DNA of 64,000 bases from Salminus brasiliensis. Its lineage: Eukaryota > Chordata > Actinopteri > Characiformes > Bryconidae. The number at the start of each line of letters is the position of its first letter. The stretch's first letter is position 1. The stretch is taken from NCBI RefSeq assembly GCF_030463535.1, contig NC_132888.1, forward strand, positions 1,247,772 to 1,311,771, read 5' to 3'. Made by a program: the position numbers and the translations under genes. Below the pieces are notes generated by a model. It was not told where the DNA came from, ran no database searches, and worked only from the letters and a program-made list of their open reading frames with translations. This document shows positions 1-12,171 of this stretch, in pieces.

Positions 1-164
1 ATAGCAACACTCAGACAAACCACCAGAGATACATCGACCCAGCAACTCATAACCAGACACTGTTTACCAGACACTTTTTATTATGATAGACGGCCCAATA
101 AAAATGCTCCAAAATATACTAATAACTAATATGAATGCAATATGCAAATTAACATTATGCTGCG

Positions 165-460
165 TACTATATGGACAAAAGTATTGGGACACCTTCTCAT
201 TCATTGTTTTTTTCGAAGTATCAAGAGTATTAATATTAGTTGCTTTGATTTGGGGTGATCATCCAACATCCTCACTAACACTCTTGTTGCTGAATTATGC
301 AATCAAATCCTCACAGCAATGCTCCTCCAGAATCTATTAGAAAGCCTTCTTCCCTAAACAGCCACTCCAACAAAAGCAGGATCAGCTCTTTTTAATACCT
401 CCGATTTCAGAAGAAACAATGAACGAGCAGGTGTCCCAATACTTTTGTCCATTTAATGTA
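165..460. mobile_element. Tc1-type MITE copy, shortened
   Basis: Starts CTATATGGACAAAAGTATTG and ends in the reverse complement form ACTTTTGTCCATTTAATGTA. Contains the family's internal piece CAATCAAATCCTCACAGCAATG. About 300 bp, so internally deleted relative to the ~500-bp form. Confidence 0.75.
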
Positions 461-1033
461 GATATTGGGGGGACTGGACATGACTCATTTGTATTAATTA
501 TATATATATATATATATATATTGTTTATCTAATTGACTGATGTATGTGAAGCACTTCAGGTTCTTGGAGAGACATAATAACTAGGAAATATTTAACATAA
601 CACTTTAATAAATGCCAATCAACCTTTGATTGACATGTCTGACGTGTGATTTCCTGCCTCTTTATGGCTCATTATGAAGACATGCAAAACTCCATGATCC
701 CCTTCTCCCCACCGGGGACAGCTGAGCGGTGCTTTCCTCAGCTGTCTGTCTGCTTACACTAGGCTAGTCCATCCACACACACTGCTCCACCTGCACCCTC
801 CAGTTTGACGCAATCTGACACTCTGAGTTTGAGGTCTTACAGCCAAGCGCTCTATATTTTCCTGGAAAGCTCAGTGACAGATTTACGAGGCTCACAGACG
901 CAGTACGAGACTCCGAGGAGCAAGTTCTCACAAACACAGCTCATTTGTCTGCACTTCTGAGCCGCCTCAATCCCTGATGCTTCAGTCAGCAGTTTCTCAA
1001 TGTTGTTATTTACAGTTTACAGTAAACTACTAA

Positions 1034-1458
1034 AGTATAAGGACAAAAGTATTGGGACGCCTGCTCATTCATTTTGTTTCTTCTGAAATCGAGGGTATTA
1101 AAGACTTTCTTGTGCTGTAGTTGGAGTAACTGTCTCTACTGTCCAGAGAAGACGACTTTCTACTGGATTCTGGAGGAGCATTGCTGTGAGGATTTGATTG
1201 CATTCAGTGACAAGTGTGTTAGTGATCCCAAAACTCATCCCAAAAGTACTGGATGGAGCTCCTCCACCATCATTCCAGAGAACACAGCTCTTCCACTGCT
1301 CCACAGCTCCTCAATGCTGGGGGGCTTTATACCCCTCTAGTCCACGCCTGGCATTATTAGGCAGCATGGAGCCAATAGGGTCATGATGATCTGCTCCAGA
1401 GAGTCCTATTCTATTGGCAGTACTTCTTCTCTACAGGGACTAGACAAGCTGTGTGAGA
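1034..1458 (+). mobile_element. Tc1-type MITE copy, truncated
   Basis: Begins with GGACAAAAGTATTGGGAC and carries the shared core (ACTGGATGGAGCTCC, GGGGGGCTTTATACCCCTCTA, CCTGGCATTA). It breaks off at the CTAGACAAGCTGTG motif where a GA run and a SINE-like segment follow. Confidence 0.8.
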
Positions 1459-1467
1459 GGGAGGACT

Positions 1468-1630
1468 GTCCTACCCAGCCAGAGAGAGAGAGAGAGAGAG
1501 AGGGCAGTAGTGCTCTCTGGGACTTCCAGACACTGACGGATGACTGTGGCATCACCACCCGGGGACCTAACCTGCAACCTCCTGATGACAGAGCCAATGC
1601 TTAGACAGCTGCACCACTCAGGAGCCCACC
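1468..1630 (-). repeat. GA run and tRNA-derived SINE-like segment
   Basis: After a short (GA)n, the minus strand reads a tRNA-like promoter: GTGCAGCTGTCTAAGCATTGG resembles box A and GGTTGCAGGTTAGGTCCC resembles a decayed box B. No tRNA fold was tested. Confidence 0.5.
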
Positions 1631-2262
1631 CCTCTTAATCTCTCATTTATGTAAATGAGCTCTGTTCAGATTGGCTAACCTGTGATAATAAAAAAAAACT
1701 TCTAAATGAATTTAAAGCAGTTTGGTTTTGTACTTGTAGTTTTTCACAGATGTTCTGTACGGGACCTTTAAAGGAGAATATCACCAAAATATCTGCATAA
1801 TTAAATGGCAATTAGAAATGGAATTTTAGATATATTTAGTTTTAAGAATACCTATTTTTTATGTTTTGTTTATTTGAATAGCACATCTTGCTTATATTAT
1901 TTAAGTGCTACTGTTATTATTATAATTCACCTCTTTTTATTTATATTTCTATTAAATTCTACATTCATTCTTATCTCTTTCTCTTGCTGTTTTATTGTTT
2001 ATTGGTTCTTATTTTATTAAGAACCAATAAACCTTATTAGCATACATTGTGAAGCACTCTGCACTGCATTCTATGTATAAATAAAGTTATTATTATTATT
2101 ATTTCTATTACTATTATTAATATTATTGTTATTGTTATTGTTATCATTACTGTACAGGTAAAGGCTGCCTGCAGATCTCAGGTCTCAGATCGCTGCACCT
2201 GGAGGATCAGTTTCTATTCTTTCAGCAAGACTTTCAAATAACAACAGTGAAAACACTACAGT

Positions 2263-2265
2263 GTC

Positions 2266-2314
<49 letters not shown>
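2263..2314 (+). repeat. (GT)n microsatellite
   Basis: An uninterrupted GT run of about 25 units. Confidence 0.95.
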
Positions 2315-2317
<3 letters not shown>

Positions 2318-2622
2318 ATTGGCCTGACTGTCTGCTGGTCGGCTCAGAGCGGGTCCTGGGCCAGCTCTGCTGCTGTTTCAGCTGCTCCTCACTGTGGCTT
2401 TAGAACACTGCCAAGGAAATGGAGACCACCAGCCACCAGCGAGTCCACTCCTCAGAAGACCACACGTTACACTGATCATCAGAGACCACAGAGACGTGCT
2501 GTTACCTCAGAGAAAACGCTACAGTGTCCGGAGTTCACAGAGAAGATCAGCACCCAAACCTGTGACCTTCTGAGCAACATCTCTATAACTATACTGACCA
2601 ACAGCACATTCCCACCCAATTC

Positions 2623-3540
2623 TAATGTTATATAGAGTTAATTACAGGTAGACACTCTCACTGACCACTGACTTTATGTTTATTTGGGTTTATTCTAATG
2701 TTATATAGAGTTAATTACAGATAGACACTCTCACTGACCACTGACTTTGTTTATTAGGGTTTATTCTAATGTTATATAGAGTTAATTACTGGTAGACACT
2801 CTCACTGACCACTGACTTTATGTTTATTTGGGTTTATTCTAATGTTATATAGAGTTAATTACAGGTAGACACTCTCACTGACCACTGACTTTATGTTTAT
2901 TTGGGTTTATTCTAATGTTATATAGAGTTAATTACAGGTAGACACTCTCACTGACCACTGACTTTATGTTTATGCTAATGTTATATAGAGTTAATTACAG
3001 GTAGACACTCTCACTGACCACTGACTTTATGTTTATTTGGGTTTATTCTAATGTTATATAGAGTTAATTACAGGTAGACACTCTCACTGACCACTGACTT
3101 TATGTTTATTTGGGTTTATTCTAATGTTATATAGAGTTAATTACAGGTAAACACTCTCACTGACCACTGACTTTATGTTTATGCTAATGTTATATAGAGT
3201 TAATTACAGGTAGACGCTCTCACTGACCACTGACTTTGTTTATTTGGGTTCATTCTAATGTTATATAGAGTTAATTACAGGTAGACAAACTCACTGACCA
3301 CTGACTTTATGTTTATTTGGGTTTATTCTAATGTTATATAGAGTTAATTACAGGTAGACACTCTCACTGACCACTGACTTTATGTTTATTTGGGTTTATT
3401 CTAATGTTATATAGAGTTAATTACAGGTAGACACTCTCACTGACCACTGACTTTATGTTTATTTGGGTTTATTCTAATGTTATATAGAGTTAATTACAGG
3501 TAGACCCTCACTGACCACTGACTTTATGTTTATTCTCTCT
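2623..3540 (+). repeat. 73-bp minisatellite in glis1 intron
   Basis: About 12-13 tandem units, each containing TCTAATGTTATATAGAGTTA and CTCTCACTGACCACTGACTT, with some shortened units lacking the TTTGGGTTT piece. It ends about 10 bp from the donor of the glis1 exon at 3555. The reverse-complement array lies at 45896-46893. Confidence 0.95.
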
Positions 3541-3554
3541 CCCTGACAACTCAC

Positions 3555-4634
3555 CATGCACCTGTTGGGCTTCTCCCCAGAGTGGACCCTCATGTGGATG
3601 AGCAGTTTGTAGCGGGCGTTGAAGGGCTTGCAGCGGCGAACACAGCCGGCCCAGAAACAGGTGAAATCATCTCCCTTCTTCTGGTCAACATGAACCTTCT
3701 CGATGTGTCTCACCAGCTCCTCTTTCTGCTCATAAGACGCTCTGCAGTCCATCCACTGGCACGGCTGCTCACTCCCAGGGAAGAACTTGGCCTCCGTCTC
3801 TACAGGCACCTGAAGCTTGGTGCAAGGATCTTCCGATGGAGCTACTGGACTTTTGTGTGCTTTCAGTGAATTGGTCAGTTCATCCCTGGAGTCTGGGCTG
3901 GTGTGGAGATAGCTCCGTTCAGGTCTGAGATGAAGAAGTGCATCCTTGTTTTTGAGATGCTTGCAAACTTCAAACATACCTGCAGGTTCTTGCTTAAGGT
4001 TCTTGGGAAACGGGAGTAGGTCCGGCTGTGTGGCGTCGGCCGGAATGCCTGGGATTGCAGTAGACGTCGAGACTGACTGAGATCCCAACAGCTGAGAGCC
4101 AACGCAGCACGGATTGGAGGAGAAGGAGGGAGCGAACGATGCCAAAGGAGACGTGGAAATGTTGACAGCTTCAGAAAGGTCAGCTGGGCCTGGATGACTG
4201 CAGGCTGGGTCGGTCTGCAGCTCACTTACACACCGGTACATAACAGATCTCTGAGTGGAGTAGACGATGGAAGCTAAGTCAAAGCCGTCCTCGGTGATGA
4301 TGGGCACTGCAGTCTTGGACACGCTGTGCAGGTTGACGCTCTGTGTGTGAAAGGAATGAGAGAGGCAGTACTGGCTGGAGGAGGTCAGGGGATCCTGGGG
4401 AAGCTGCTGTTCGTCATAAACGCTGTCTGAAAAGCCGCACTTCTCCAGCTGGAACTCCGCAGATCCAAGCCTGGTTGGCCCCATTCCGCTCCAAATGGCG
4501 CTCCGGGGAGAAGAATGTGGGGAGAGATGTGTCAGAACTACACTTTCCTCTGGATCTTGTTCGGTATCTGGAGATGCGGATAAATCAGTCCATGTTTTCC
4601 CGATATGGTGAATCTGCCTTCGGTCCCAAAGCAC
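3555..4634 (-). CDS. glis1: GLIS-family Krueppel-like zinc finger transcription factor, internal exon (glis1)
   Basis: One 1080-nt coding exon (360 codons, phase 0 at both ends) read on the minus strand. A pyrimidine-rich acceptor ending TGTAG lies at 4635-4636 and the donor GTGAGT at 3554-3549. The N-terminal ~285 codons are Ser/Pro-rich and low in similarity, as in GLIS proteins. Then come two C2H2 fingers: C292/C297/H310/H315 and C326/C331/H347/H351. The linker HSGEKPN and the first Cys of finger 3 end the exon. The segments EELVRHIEK, DFTCFWAGC and FNARYKLLIHMRVHSGEKPN are hallmarks of GLIS1/GLIS3. The CVRR form of finger 2 and the neighbouring ndc1 favour GLIS1. GLIS1 is a nuclear DNA-binding regulator acting on GLIS-type sites. 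The remaining fingers and C-terminus lie left of the window. The exon opens with GTG, so the true start is either upstream or the internal Met at codon 50 (4487). Finger 2 has Cys where family members have Tyr (codon 335). Confidence 0.86.
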
Positions 4635-4677
4635 CTACACGACCACAGATGCAGAGACAACATTTGAACAAATACAT

Positions 4678-4681
<4 letters not shown>

Positions 4682-4718
<37 letters not shown>
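4682..4718 (+). repeat. (CA)n microsatellite
   Basis: CA run just upstream of the glis1 exon acceptor, in the intron. Confidence 0.95.
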
Positions 4719-4720
<2 letters not shown>

Positions 4721-4761
4721 AATCTGTGCAAATGTACTGAGTGTATCTAAATCCACGGACA

Positions 4762-4857
4762 TACACTAAATGGACAAAAGTATTGGGACACCTGTTCGTT
4801 GATTGTTTCTTCGGAAATAAAGGCTTTCCACTAGATTTTGAAGGAGCATTGCTGTGA
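4762..4857 (+). mobile_element. Tc1-type MITE, left end only
   Basis: TACACTAAATGGACAAAAGT followed by ~80 bp of family sequence to GGAGCATTGCTGTGA, then unrelated DNA. Confidence 0.75.
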
Positions 4858-5039
4858 AATCGGAGTTCTGCTGGGAATGAAAGCAGGCAGACCTGGAGAA
4901 AAGGTGAACTGAGGGGTCGTCTCACAGGTGGAGGTGTTTATTCCCATTGCCATGGTTGCGGCTACAGTGCTGGTCATTCTTGAACACGGTGGGATCTAGA
5001 GTTTTTACACACCGTCCATCTTCAGTTCAGCCTGTCTGT

Positions 5040-5150
5040 CTGTCAGTTCAACAACAGAGAACACATAGGAACCCAGGAGAGGTCAGGAGAACACAGGAGA
5101 ACCCAGGGGAGGTCAGGGGAGGTCAGGGGAGGTCAGGAGAACACACTTTC
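5040..5150 (+). repeat. GGTCAGGGGA/GAACACAGGA short tandem repeats
   Basis: Purine-rich tandem units of about 10 bp, imperfect. Confidence 0.8.
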
Positions 5151-6254
5151 AGTTGTTGGACTGTCCTGAACCCTCGGCAGAGGAAGCTGGAAAACAGCTT
5201 TAAAGGAGGTTCTGAAACAACCCAAGAATGTGGTGGGATAAATAATGAAGATAGATGTTGATCATATTTATTAAAAGCTGAGATAAATTAATAAATTAAT
5301 GACGTAAAATATCACCTGTTTAACCGACTTGCTTAATATTTAGATATTTGATTTTTTTATTATTATTAGGTTTATTGTGAAAATAAGCTGGTTTAAATGG
5401 TCTGGATAATGTGTTAATATGAATCTTAATCCTGTATCAGAATTTCATGATGAACGGACCAATAGAAATGCTCCAAAATGACTCTGCATAAAATCAGCTG
5501 CTGTTCTGGAGATACATTTGTGTGACGGCAATAAAAAATGCATTACAAAAAAAATCTATTATATTAAAATTGCTGTTATAGGTTGTAAATATATTTTCCT
5601 GATGTATTTTTCCCAGTAATGGAGTGCAAAAGTTGGTGCACACTTCCTAACACCTCTAAGCTCCATAGCAACCACCCAGCAACCATTCAGGAAATGCACT
5701 TCTGACTTCTGTAGTTTCTAGCTCTGTGAGCAGGGCTGGATCTCTGTGCTAAAAACCCAGAGAAGCTGAGAAGTCGGGGAGTCTGGGGAGAAGAAGAGAG
5801 GAAGGTGGTGAGCTGTCTGCTGAACGCTGCGACTCCATCTGTACCATCTGGGGAGGAGTGTGTGCAGTAGGCCAATTATCACAGGCCACTTTTCTATCCC
5901 ATATGCTTTTTTTTCGGACTGACGTGCCGAGTTACAGTAAACCACTTTACGACCCTTCCAGTAATGCACCGATTTTGGTAAACAGCTGCGTTAGCAAGAC
6001 GGATAATTAGGAATGCTGTCTGGCCTGAGGAAACACACGGAGTGAAGAGGCAGAGGAGAAATGGCTGTACTTTAATGACGTAATAACGTGGATCTTTAAT
6101 CAGACGTATCTGAATGTGAGCGCTAAACATTTCCTACAGGCTGTTCTTATTATTTTGCACCTCACAGCTTCCTCACACACTGGCCTGTGGTGAGGTCAGA
6201 CAACACAGTGTGCTGTAGCCTTAATAACCTCAATATCACTCATGCTGTGTTTAT

Positions 6255-6995
6255 AAGGAGTATTCCAAGTGGTTGCTAATGTGTTGCCAGGTAGCTGCTT
6301 TGGAGTTGCTAGGTAGTTGCTATGGTGTTACTATGTGGTTGCTATGGTATCCCAGGTGGTTGCTAAGATATTGTTAGAGTGTTGCATAGGAGTTGCTAGG
6401 AAGTTGCTAGAGTGCTGGTAGGTGGTTGCTAAGAAGATGTTAAAGTAAATACCAGGTGGTTGCTAAGAGGATGCAAAAGTATACCAGGTGGTTGCTATGA
6501 TGCTGCCATGTGGCTGCTATTGTATCTATAGTGTTAAAAGTTAAAGTTGTTGCGAGGGTGTTGCCAGGAAGTTGCTTTAGAGTGGCTCCATAGTTGCTAG
6601 GGTGCTGGTATGGGTGGCTAAGGGGGTTGCTAGGTAGATGCTAAGGTATACTAGGTGGTTACTATTCTGTTGCTCAGGTATCCCAAGTGGTTGCTAATGT
6701 GTTGCTATGGTGTTGGCAGGTAACTGTTTTGAAGATGCTAGGTTGTTGCTATGATTCTAGCAGGTGTGCTATGTGGTATACCAGGTGATTGCTATGATGT
6801 TCCTATGTGGTATCCATTGTGGTATTGTGTTGCTAGGGCGTTGCTAGGGTGCTGGTAGATGGTTATATCAGTGGAGGGTAGGTATATCAGGTGGTTGCTA
6901 TAGTGTTGCTAAGGTACCCCAGGTTGGTGTTAAGGTGTTGCTATGGTGCTGGTAGTTAGTTGCTAAGTGGATGCTATGGTATACCAGTCTCCACT
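6255..6995 (+). repeat. GTTGCTA-rich degenerate array
   Basis: Dozens of GTTGCTA/GTTGCTATGGT copies spaced irregularly 10-30 bp, joined by pieces such as CCAGGTGGTTGC. Followed directly by the same motif in reverse at 7000-7220. Confidence 0.9.
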
Positions 6996-6999
6996 GTGT

Positions 7000-7220
7000 A
7001 ACAAACCTAGAGGCACCAAAGCAACTACCTGGCAACATCCTAACACAAGCTTATTCAAACTACCAATCACCAAGAAACACTCTAGCAATCCCCTGGCAAC
7101 CATACCTTAGTAACCACCCGGGATACCATAGCAACCACCTAGCGAGTCCATAGGATTGCACCAGAGAACTCACTAGCAACTGCCTAACAACCCTAGCAAT
7201 TCTTTAGCAAATAACAGGCA
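7000..7220 (-). repeat. Inverted GTTGCTA-rich array
   Basis: TAGCAACC, GGCAACAT and ATAGCAACC motifs, the reverse complement of the preceding array, making a convergent pair. Confidence 0.8.
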
Positions 7221-7354
7221 AATCATTAGCAACCCAATACCAAAATCCCAGAAACACAAAATCCTGGAAACACAAAATCCTGGAAACACAAAATCCTGGA
7301 AACACGCTTTCTCCTGTGAAGATGGATCCAATAGCTGGACTTTAAGAGATATTA

Positions 7355-7852
7355 TACACAATGTGTCCAAAGTAATGCAGTCAGCTACTTTAAGCTGCAC
7401 CCATTGCTGACACAGATGTGCAAATGCACACACAGCTTGTCTAGTCCCTGTAGAGAAGAAGTACTGCCAATAGAATAGGACTCTCTGAAGCAGATCAACA
7501 TCATGACCCTATTGGCTCCATGCTGCCTAATAATGCCAGGCGTGGACTAGAGGGGTATAAAGCCCCCCAGCAATGATGGTGGAGCTCCATCCAGTAATTT
7601 TGGGAGGAGTTGGAGATAAGATGTGGTGGTGATCAATCATCCAACATCCTGACCTCACTAATGCTGTTATTGCACAATGCAATCAAATCCTCACAGCAAT
7701 GCTCCATCCTCTAGAGTCTAGTAGAAAGTCTTCTTCTCTGGACAGTAGAGACAGTTACTCCAACAGAAGCAGGATCAGCTCTTTAATCCCCTTCATTTCA
7801 GAAGAAGCAGTGAATGAGCAGGTGTCCCAATACTTTTGTCCATATAGTGTAT
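7355..7852 (-). mobile_element. Tc1-type MITE, full-length copy
   Basis: Runs from TACACAATGTGTCCAAAGTA to ACTTTTGTCCATATAGTGTA. The ends are imperfect inverted repeats of each other (CACTATATGGACAAAAG against CACTACATGTCCAAATG in better copies), with TA at the edges. About 500 bp, no coding capacity. Confidence 0.85.
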
Positions 7853-7993
7853 ATGATAATAAAAACAGAGTTTCCCAGTCAGGGGTTCGTGAACGCCCTC
7901 GGGGTGTGTGGTTGGTATTTTGGGGGTGGGGTTGTAATGAGAATTCAATAAGTAAAGTCGACATTTAAAACAGACGTTTTAATGGTGCCAGAA

Positions 7994-7997
<4 letters not shown>

Positions 7998-8029
<32 letters not shown>
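7998..8029 (+). repeat. (TG)n microsatellite
   Basis: TG run of about 15 units. Confidence 0.95.
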
Positions 8030-8030
<1 letters not shown>

Positions 8031-8499
8031 ACGTTAATGAACCTGCTGTGTAATAACTAACAGTGTATGATCAGTTATTAGCAGGTGTTTGGCAGCTGCT
8101 CGCTGTGTGAAAGTCAGCGGAAAATAAAAGTCTAATTAACTGAGGCATAAACGTCTGTTGGCTTTTATGAGGATGTTTGGTCATACAGAGCTCTGAATCC
8201 AGAGCATTCATCTCCTCTAATACTCCAAAAGCTCCACAGAACAGCTATTAGAGCCGACTCTGCACTTTAAATGGAAAACAGCTGGATTCCTAACTGTATA
8301 TCAAGTTTCACAACCACAACCTGACAATATTTATTTATATAACCATTTATTGGATCCAGTTTATGTATAAATTACTGCAAACGAGAAAAAAACAAGCACT
8401 GAAAGGCTCTCAGAATACAGATCATACTGCTGGGCTTTTAAAGGAGAGTAATGTGGAGGGGTGCAAAACCTGGGAGAGATTTCTTTAAAGTGCCCACAT

Positions 8500-9195
8500 C
8501 ACCCTGTATCAGCTCCACCTTCAACCATCATCCTGTATCAGCTCCACCTTCAACCATCACCCTGTATCAGCTCCACCTTCAACCATCACCCTGTATCAGT
8601 TCCACCTTAAACCATCATCCTGTATCAGCTCCACCTTAAACCATCACCCTGTATCAGTTCCACCTTAAACCATCATCCTGTATCAGCTCCACCTTAAACC
8701 ATCACCCTGTATCAGTTCCACCTTAAACCATCATCCTGTATCAGCTCCACCTTAAACCATCATCCTGTATCAGCTCCACCTTAAACCATCACCCTGTATC
8801 AGCTCCACCTTAAACCATCACCCTGTACCAGCTCCACCTTAAACCATCACCCTGTATCAGCTCCACCTTCAACCATCACTCTGTATCAGCTCCACCTTAA
8901 ACCATCACCCTGTGCTAGCTCCACCTTAAACCATCATCCTGTATCAGCTCCACCTTAAACCATCACCCTGTACCAGCTCCACCTTAAACCATCACCCTGT
9001 ATCAGCTCCACCTTCAACCATCACTCTGTATCAGCTCCACCTTAAACCATCACCCTGTGCTAGCTCCACCTTAAACCATCATCCTGTATCAGCTCCACCT
9101 TAAACCATCACCCTGTATCAGCTCCACCTTCAACCATCACTCTGTATCAGCTCCATCTTAAAGCATCACTCTGTATCAGCTCCACCTTAAACCAG
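8500..9195 (+). repeat. 29-bp minisatellite
   Basis: About 24 units built from CTGTATCAGCTCCACCTTAA plus ACCATCACC, with variants (CATCATCC, CATCACTC, GTGCTAGC). Confidence 0.95.
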
Positions 9196-9247
9196 CAGCT
9201 TCAGGATCATACTGATGCTCCACTGACTGGAACAGGGAGAAGGGCGT

Positions 9248-9506
9248 CTCCGTCATTTCCACTCCGGGCCGGAGCGCTGCTGCTGCTACTGCACTATGGA
9301 GGTTTGGTGGTGGAGCTGCAGGAGGAGAACCTCTCTCCAGAACTGCTGTGTAACGCTGCAGAACCCATAGAGTCATATTAGTGTAAAATCCTGTAGTGTT
9401 ACTCTACCACCTCCACCCACATGCTGCTCCACCTTCAGATCAAGCTTCTGCAGCTCTCACACTGTCCAGAAATGCACGTGTACAGCTGTCCATGAGGGGG
9501 CGCTTA
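9248..9506 (+). repeat. 259-bp dispersed repeat, copy 1
   Basis: Near-identical and collinear with 17963-18221. Begins CTCCGTCATT, includes a (GCT)n run, and ends GAGGGGGCGCTTA in both copies while the flanks differ. Confidence 0.9.
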
Positions 9507-9609
9507 AGGTATTTGCTGTGTTGCTTAAGAAAACATTTAAATATCATCCTTTGATCTACAGGTAGCTCTCGCCACAGTTAAATGTGTAATGGTTGAGTCA
9601 AATCATACT

Positions 9610-10520
9610 GAGACCACAGCAACCACATATCAAAAACATGACAGCCACCTAGCAACACCTTAGCCACCACTTGGATACTATACCAAGCGCCTAGCAACCA
9701 CTATGCAACACCATAGAAAACATGTGGGAGTACCATAGCAACTTCCTAGCAACACTATAGCAACCACCTGGATACCATACCAACCACCGAGAAACCACTT
9801 TGCAACACCATAGTGACCAACTAGCAACACCCTAGAAAACACATGGGATACCATAGCAACTACTTGGTATTTTATAGCAATCACTTATCAATGCCATAGC
9901 AACGCAATAGCAACCACCTAAATACCATAGCAACCACCTAGAAAGCACTTTGCAACACCATAGCAACCAACATGCAACATCATAGAAATCCCCTGGGATA
10001 CCATAGCAACCACCTGGATACCATACCAACTACCTGGAAAACACTTTGCAACACCATAGCGACCAACTAGCAACACCATAGCAACCACTTGGGATTCCAT
10101 AGCAACCACTTATCAATGACATAGCAACCACTTATCAATGGCATAGCAACCAACTAGCAACATTACAGAAATCCCCTGGGATACCATAGCAACCACCTGG
10201 ATACCATACTAAGTGCCTAGCAACCACTATGCAACACTATAGAAAACATGTGGGATAGCACAGCAGCTGCCTAGCAACCATTCAGCAACACCATTGCAAC
10301 CACTTGGGATTCTATAGCAACCACTTTTTAATGTCAGAGCAACACAATAGCAACCACCTAGATACCATAGCAACCAGCTAGAAAGCACTTTGCAACACCA
10401 TAGCAACCAACATGCAACATCATAGAAATCCCCTGGGATACCATAGCAACCACCTAGATACCATACCAACTACCTAGAAACAACTTTGCAACACAGAAAC
10501 CACAACAAGAACAACATAGC
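9610..10520 (-). repeat. GTTGCTA-rich degenerate array (reverse)
   Basis: Plus strand shows many CATAGCAACCA and CTAGCAACA copies with GGATACCATA linkers; the same family as at 6.3 kb but inverted. Confidence 0.9.
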
Positions 10521-10726
10521 AATGATCTGGTCACTCGAAGATCAAACCTCCAGATGTTTAAACGTGGTTCGGGTGAAGGCAGGGTGTTCAGGGCCGCAGC
10601 AACGCAAGCACTGTTAGAGTCAGTTGGAGATGACTGAACACCTCCACACAGCTTGAAAGTGAGTGTGAGATGGTTTAGGGTTGATGGCTCTTCAGGCACC
10701 ACGCAGCTCTCATCTGATCTACATTT

Positions 10727-10761
10727 GGGGCAGGGGGGCGGGGGGGCGGGGGGGGCGGGGG
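10727..10761 (+). other. G-quadruplex-prone G tract
   Basis: Five G runs of 4-8 bases separated by CA or C within 35 bp, well above the usual four runs of three or more needed for a quadruplex. Confidence 0.8.
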
Positions 10762-11384
10762 TGTAAATGTGATTTTTGGCTGAGCTATCATTTTAAGCTC
10801 TGACTCAAGGATGCACCAGTGAAGCTGCAGTGATGTGTCCGGATCGAAACAGCAGCGAGTGTGAATCTGTGAGAAAACTCGAATGAACACAGATGGCAGG
10901 AAATTCCACTGAAATGACAGCGGCCCAGTCCAAACCGCCAGACACGGACCGAGCTTCCTCTAAATACACTGAGTGGACAGCACACACACTCACACGCAAA
11001 CACTCACATACACTCAGTGCTTATGCACCCACCACGTCTGCCAACACGCTGGCAAACACACAGTTTTACGAGGCCTCTGTAAAACACATCCTGCGATCAG
11101 TCGTGACGTGTGCTGCGGATTCTCAACACTTACAAACGCGTGGAGGAACCGACAGGGCTATAAAATAATACAGATTATACATCATTAGTAGAGCGGAAAA
11201 GCATTTTATTTTTTTTATTTATTTATTCATTCATATATTTATCAAGTATTCTGTATATGTTTTATTACTTTATCATGATGAATTTAAATTTTAATGTGTA
11301 CAAATATTTCTTCTATTTTCACATATTTATTCTGAGTGAACACAAAATACAGCTGAAGGTACCTGGACAATGAAAGTTCTGTTA

Positions 11385-11620
11385 TTCTACAATACAGCAT
11401 TCCATTATAAGAACATCTTGTCAACTGTCAAACATGGTGGTGGTAGTGTGACGATCTGGGGCTGCTCTGCTGCAGTCCATGATCTGACGCTCTACATTTG
11501 ACCTCAGAAGAACTCAGATGGGTCTGAATGAACCAGTTCAGCAAAACAACCCAATGCTCCCCTGTAATTTGGGCCGATGTGCCCTATAGACTGTAGGTCA
11601 CACAATTACGACCTCTGCAC
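11385..11620 (+). mobile_element. Fossil Tc1-type transposase fragment
   Basis: Around 11425-11475 a translated stretch reads [14 protein letters not shown], the glycine-rich box of Tc1 transposases, in a context without an open frame. A similar KHGGGSF echo occurs near 40500. Only short relics remain; no termini were identified. Confidence 0.6.
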
Positions 11621-11730
11621 CTCCAATAATGTGGAAACTTAGAGCCCTTGGTCTTTCGGTCATAGTGTACACGGCCTCCTACAGACACCTGTGTATTATC
11701 TGTGATGCTTCTACTTCTAGACATCGGTGA

Positions 11731-12075
11731 TACACTATATGTCCAAATGTTTGTGGTTTCTCCATAGCAACATCATAGCAACCACCTTGCAACATCACAG
11801 AAATCACCTGGATTACTATAGTAACCAACTAGCAACCATTTAGCAACACCATAGCAACAGAATAGAACTTAGGATATAACAACAACCGCCTAGCAATATC
11901 ATAAGCAGCCACCCGGATACCATATCAACCACCTGACACCATAGCAACATAATAGAAATTCCCTGGAATACCATAGCAGCCTCCAAGCAACCACTTTCAA
12001 ACACCATACCAACCAACTAGCAACACCATAGAAACTACAACAACACCAAACATAGCAGCTGCCTGGAAATGGGAA
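11731..12075 (-). repeat. MITE end followed by GTTGCTA-type array (reverse)
   Basis: 11731-11757 is a solo MITE terminus (TACACTATATGTCCAAATG). From about 11760 the sequence is TAGCAAC-type repeats to 12075. Confidence 0.75.
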
Positions 12076-12171
12076 CCACATTTCTTCAGTTGTGTGAGTT
12101 TAGTTATATTATCTTATGATCACACGAAGATCAAACGTCCAGATGTTGAAATGTTTATAATAACTGTGACT

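Larger units (their letters stand above)
1..3554. other. Gene-free stretch, part of a glis1 intron
   Basis: Downstream (in transcription) of the glis1 exon. It holds two MITE copies, a SINE-like segment, a GT run and the 73-bp minisatellite. I looked for the next glis1 exon (rest of finger 3) on the minus strand and did not find it. The part at 640-1010 is unique sequence without recognised content. Confidence 0.6.

Noticed and set aside
2261-2635. 124-codon frame starting in the GT run
   Set aside because: Begins in a microsatellite, has no domain and lies in a glis1 intron.
8500-9195. Regularly repeated 29-bp units resembling a CRISPR array
   Set aside because: Units are directly adjacent with no unique spacers, in a vertebrate genome; an ordinary minisatellite.
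10788-11188. Overlapping short frames on both strands
   Set aside because: No motif, poor start contexts and CA-rich sequence; no support as exons.
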